Shown piece after piece: positions 11,233 through 12,368 of a stretch of 12,368 bases of DNA. The DNA lies in the NCBI GenBank assembly GCA_002454125.1, contig DKII01000042.1:288-12655 (forward strand), read 5' to 3'. The first letter of the stretch is position 1. Each line of letters starts with the position of its first letter. The position numbers and the translations under genes are program-made. Origin of the DNA: Novosphingobium sp. UBA6722. GTDB taxonomy: Bacteria > Pseudomonadota > Alphaproteobacteria > Sphingomonadales > Sphingomonadaceae. A model generated the notes under the pieces. That model worked only from the letters and a program-made list of their open reading frames with translations. It was not told where the DNA came from and ran no database searches.

Positions 11233-12368
11233 CTACTCGAGTTCCAGGATCACCGCGTCGACCGCCAGGCTGTCACCGGCCTTGGCGTTGACCTTCTTCA
11301 CGGTCGCGGACTTCTCGGCGCGGAGGATGTTTTCCATCTTCATCGCCTCAACCACGGCCAGCGGCTGCCCGGCCTCGACCTTGTCACCCTCATTGACGTG
11401 GAGCGCCACCAGCAGGCCCGGCATCGGGCAGATCAGGAACTTGGAGAGGTCCGGCGGGACCTTCTCGATCATGTGCTTGGTCAGGTGGGCCACGCTGGCG
11501 GGCAGGATCTGCACCTTGTGGATTGCCCCGCGCGTGGTCATCACCAGACCGGTGCGGCTCGGTTCAACCTTTACGCCATAGCTGATGTCACCCACCTCGG
11601 CTTCGACCAGCCGCTCGCCGGGCGTGTATTCCATGGCCAGGTCGACTTCTTCACCATCGACGGTGATCTCTTCGTCCAGGCTGACAGCATAGGTCGTGCC
11701 ATCGATCGTCACCGCCCAGTCATAGGGCGGCTCCAGCTCGCCATCGAGCTGACCATCGATCTGGCGCGCGCGGTCGGCGCGGGCCGTGGAGATGAAACCG
11801 GCGATGGCGGCAAGGTGCTTGGCCGTTTCGGCCGAAGTCGCCGCGCCGGTGAAGCCGTCCGGGTATTCCTCGGCAATGAAGCCGGTGGTCAGTTCGCCCG
11901 AGCGGAAGCGCGGGTGCTGCATGATCGCCGAGACGAAATCGACATTATGGCCCAGCCCTTCGAGCTGGAACCGGTCGAGCGCGGCGATCTGCAAGTCAGC
12001 CGCTTCGTCGCGGGTCTGGCCCCAGGTGATCAGCTTGGCGATCATCGGGTCATAGAACATCGAGACTTCGCCGCCTTCATAGACGCCGTCATCGACGCGC
12101 ACCCCGCCCAGGCCGCGGCGGCCATTGGCTTCGCCATCGTCCTCCCAACCCGGCACCGGCGGCTGATAGCGCACCAGGCGGCCGGTCGAAGGCAGGAAGC
12201 CGCGATAGGGGTCTTCGGCATAGACGCGGTTTTCGATCGCCCAGCCGTCGATCTTGATGTCGTCCTGGGTGAAGGCCAGCTTCTCGCCAGCGGCAACGCG
12301 GATCATCTGCTCGACCAGGTCGAGGCCAGTGATCAGTTCGGTAACCGGGTGTTCCACCTGCAGGCGGG
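11233..12368 (-). CDS. pccA: propionyl-CoA carboxylase alpha subunit, C-terminal part (5' end outside window)
   Basis: The subunit charges biotin with bicarbonate at the expense of ATP and passes the carboxyl to propionyl-CoA with the PccB partner, giving methylmalonyl-CoA. Visible are the end of the ATP-grasp domain (RLQVEHPVTE), the biotin carboxylase C-domain (YAEDPYRGFLPSTGRLVRY, GEVSMFYDPMIAKLITWG), a BT linker domain (PYDWAVTIDGTTYAVSL to VQILPASVAHL), and the biotinyl domain (PMPGLLVALHVNEGDKVEAG, then VVEAMKMENILRAEKS). The AMKM lysine is 35 residues from the end, the standard place. The BT domain marks it as PCC rather than acetyl-CoA carboxylase. GTG at 12357 is an internal valine, not a start. 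A DUF488 gene follows closely. Confidence 0.95.
   Translation of the reverse strand, partial: RLQVEHPVTELITGLDLVEQMIRVAAGEKLAFTQDDIKIDGWAIENRVYAEDPYRGFLPSTGRLVRYQPPVPGWEDDGEANGRRGLGGVRVDDGVYEGGEVSMFYDPMIAKLITWGQTRDEAADLQIAALDRFQLEGLGHNVDFVSAIMQHPRFRSGELTTGFIAEEYPDGFTGAATSAETAKHLAAIAGFISTARADRARQIDGQLDGELEPPYDWAVTIDGTTYAVSLDEEITVDGEEVDLAMEYTPGERLVEAEVGDISYGVKVEPSRTGLVMTTRGAIHKVQILPASVAHLTKHMIEKVPPDLSKFLICPMPGLLVALHVNEGDKVEAGQPLAVVEAMKMENILRAEKSATVKKVNAKAGDSLAVDAVILELE

Noticed and set aside
1..12368. CRISPR array, tRNA or rRNA genes
   Set aside because: No regularly spaced repeats and no cloverleaf or rRNA-like sequence were found on reading both strands.

Overview
The window is high-GC DNA from an alphaproteobacterium, most likely a member of the Sphingomonadales (a Novosphingobium, Sphingobium or Erythrobacter relative). 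The evidence is the fused thiS-thiG gene, the ctaA / secreted protein / rplM / rpsI order, an S9 with an Ala/Pro-rich N-terminal extension, a UrcA-family protein, and propionyl-CoA carboxylase next to a DUF488 gene. The species call is inference from gene content. Most of the window is ordinary chromosome. I see no tRNA, rRNA or CRISPR array.

Layout. Positions 1-853 (minus) hold the first part of a ThiS-ThiG fusion for thiamine thiazole synthesis. A MerC-type membrane protein (930-1298, minus) follows and ends in a rho-independent terminator. Its short upstream region carries a near-perfect Zur-type zinc operator, and it lies head to head with ctaA, haem A synthase (1393-2439, plus). Then come a secreted protein of unknown function (2535-3260), the rplM-rpsI ribosomal operon (3412-4382) with a strong terminator, and an HPP-family membrane protein (4468-5178). 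The HPP gene runs into the end of a convergent metallophosphoesterase gene (5153-5893, minus), which is preceded by a small membrane protein gene (5902-6168, minus).

Positions 6652-9121 are the most interesting part: what appears to be a heavily deleted Mu-like transposable prophage of about 2.5 kb. The two ends are inverted and match at 13 of 16 bases, beginning TGTA. Both ends carry copies of a 12-base motif pointing inward. Inside are a phage-type XRE repressor and a Ner-type regulator, divergent across a short operator/promoter region. Next, where the transposase gene A would lie, is a BRO-N protein carrying a MuA-like helix-turn-helix. After that come the C-terminal remnant of a DNA adenine methylase and a small phage gene next to the right end. 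The element cuts into the 3' end of a UrcA-family gene and replaces its last residues. An 11-base perfect inverted repeat marks the probable internal deletion junction.

Positions 9193-12368 return to core metabolism. A TesB-like acyl-CoA thioesterase (minus) and a cyclase-family metal hydrolase (plus) diverge from a 47-base gap that contains a palindrome resembling the operator of LiuR, the MerR-family regulator of branched-chain amino acid and fatty acid catabolism. Downstream, on the minus strand, the C-terminal part of the propionyl-CoA carboxylase alpha subunit is followed by a DUF488 gene. Thioesterase, cyclase and PccA together suggest a region devoted to acyl-CoA and propionyl-CoA breakdown.
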